Positions 63,786-64,000 of a stretch of DNA of 64,000 bases are shown here, one piece after another. How positions within the stretch are numbered: position 1 is the stretch's first letter; every line of letters begins with the position of its first letter. Location: contig NZ_CP192292.1 of the NCBI RefSeq assembly GCF_050596425.1, forward strand, positions 2,232,001 through 2,296,000, given 5' to 3'. Source of the stretch: G963665925 sp050596425. Lineage in GTDB: Bacteria; Bacillota; Clostridia; Peptostreptococcales; Acidaminobacteraceae. The notes beneath the pieces were generated by a model, which was given only the letters and a program-made list of their open reading frames with translations, was not told where the DNA came from and ran no database searches. Both the position numbers and the translations under genes were made by a program.

Positions 63786-64000
63786 ATGAATAATAATAGA
63801 ACAAAGTTTAGTTTGCCTCTTGTGTACAAGCTTTTATTGACCCAGTCAATTTCCCTAATTGGGACGAGAATGACCTTTATTGCTCTGGGGATGTGGTTGT
63901 ATCAGACAAGGGGGCAAACTATGGATTTGCTTTTAATACCGGTCTTTAATGAGCTGCCATCCCTCTTGTTTGGTCAGGTCATTGGTACATTTGTTGATCG
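63786..64000 (+). CDS. MFS transporter, N-terminal part (cut by window end)
   Basis: An open frame of at least 71 residues that runs off the window. It starts at the ATG at 63786 after TTGGAGG. The sequence MNNNRTKFSLPLVYKLLLTQ then ISLIGTRMTFIALGMWLYQT is a typical first helix of a major facilitator protein, and the second helix region ends GQVIGTFVDR, matching the loop motif between helices 2 and 3 of macrolide-efflux (Mef/MFS-type) proteins. The substrate cannot be judged from this part. The upstream leader peptide, hairpin and operator suggest regulated drug or metabolite efflux. Confidence 0.75.
   Translation, partial: MNNNRTKFSLPLVYKLLLTQSISLIGTRMTFIALGMWLYQTRGQTMDLLLIPVFNELPSLLFGQVIGTFVD

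Overview
The window reads as a chromosomal segment of a low-GC, motile, anaerobic-type Firmicute of class Clostridia, close to the Fusibacter/Clostridiales kind. Supporting signs are strong AGGAGG ribosome sites, AT-rich promoters, an intact LexA/DinR-type SOS box, a class III fructose-bisphosphatase, PrsA and UPF0173 genes, and a very high density of sensory proteins. The genus is an inference. I see no rRNA, tRNA, CRISPR array, phage or insertion sequence; it looks like ordinary chromosome, rich in environmental sensing.

Layout. 0-5 kb: a membrane chemoreceptor, an SOS-controlled cassette (small protein plus Y-family polymerase) and a soluble chemoreceptor. 5-10 kb: a histidine kinase with a periplasmic binding domain, then an overlapping three-gene set (a Cys-rich C-terminal finger protein and two flavodoxin-fold reductases, the second frameshifted). 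10-16 kb: glutaminase, a YccF membrane protein, a double HD/HD-GYP protein, a large membrane-anchored protein and a UPF0173 hydrolase. 16-22 kb: a 2-hydroxyacid dehydrogenase, an OmpR-type regulator, a YjiH transporter and a frameshifted sensor kinase probably paired with the regulator. 22-33 kb: a metallo-beta-lactamase-fold hydrolase, a giant PAS/EAL/histidine kinase fusion, a SOUL protein, a large lipoprotein, a dCache-PAS-GGDEF-HD-GYP protein and PrsA. 34-38 kb: a HAD phosphatase, an APH-fold probable pseudokinase, a second binding-protein histidine kinase, an XRE regulator with a degenerate S24 domain and a small secreted protein. 38-52 kb: M16C peptidase, AGCS alanine symporter, SNF2 helicase, a secreted protein, release factor 3 and fructose-bisphosphatase. 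52-64 kb: a possible non-coding transcript, GNAT, an acyltransferase pair, a diguanylate cyclase, a PP-loop ATPase coupled to an ApgM-like protein, a PHP phosphoesterase, DAHP synthase, a 5'-nucleotidase-like protein, a CAX antiporter behind a yybP-ykoY-type manganese riboswitch, and the start of an MFS efflux gene preceded by a leader peptide.

How the genes work together. Four proteins can make or break cyclic di-GMP, four are histidine kinases and two are chemoreceptors, so sensing and the motile/sessile decision dominate. Most other genes are single-gene units closed by strong hairpin terminators, several of them bidirectional. A family of about 115-bp intergenic palindromes with a conserved loop is scattered through the window (five copies).

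Most notable items: the EAL-histidine kinase fusion, the PP-loop/ApgM-like coupled pair, the riboswitch-controlled cation exporter, the leader-peptide-controlled MFS gene, the palindromic repeat family, a probable ATT start codon, and two genes broken by single-base deletions.
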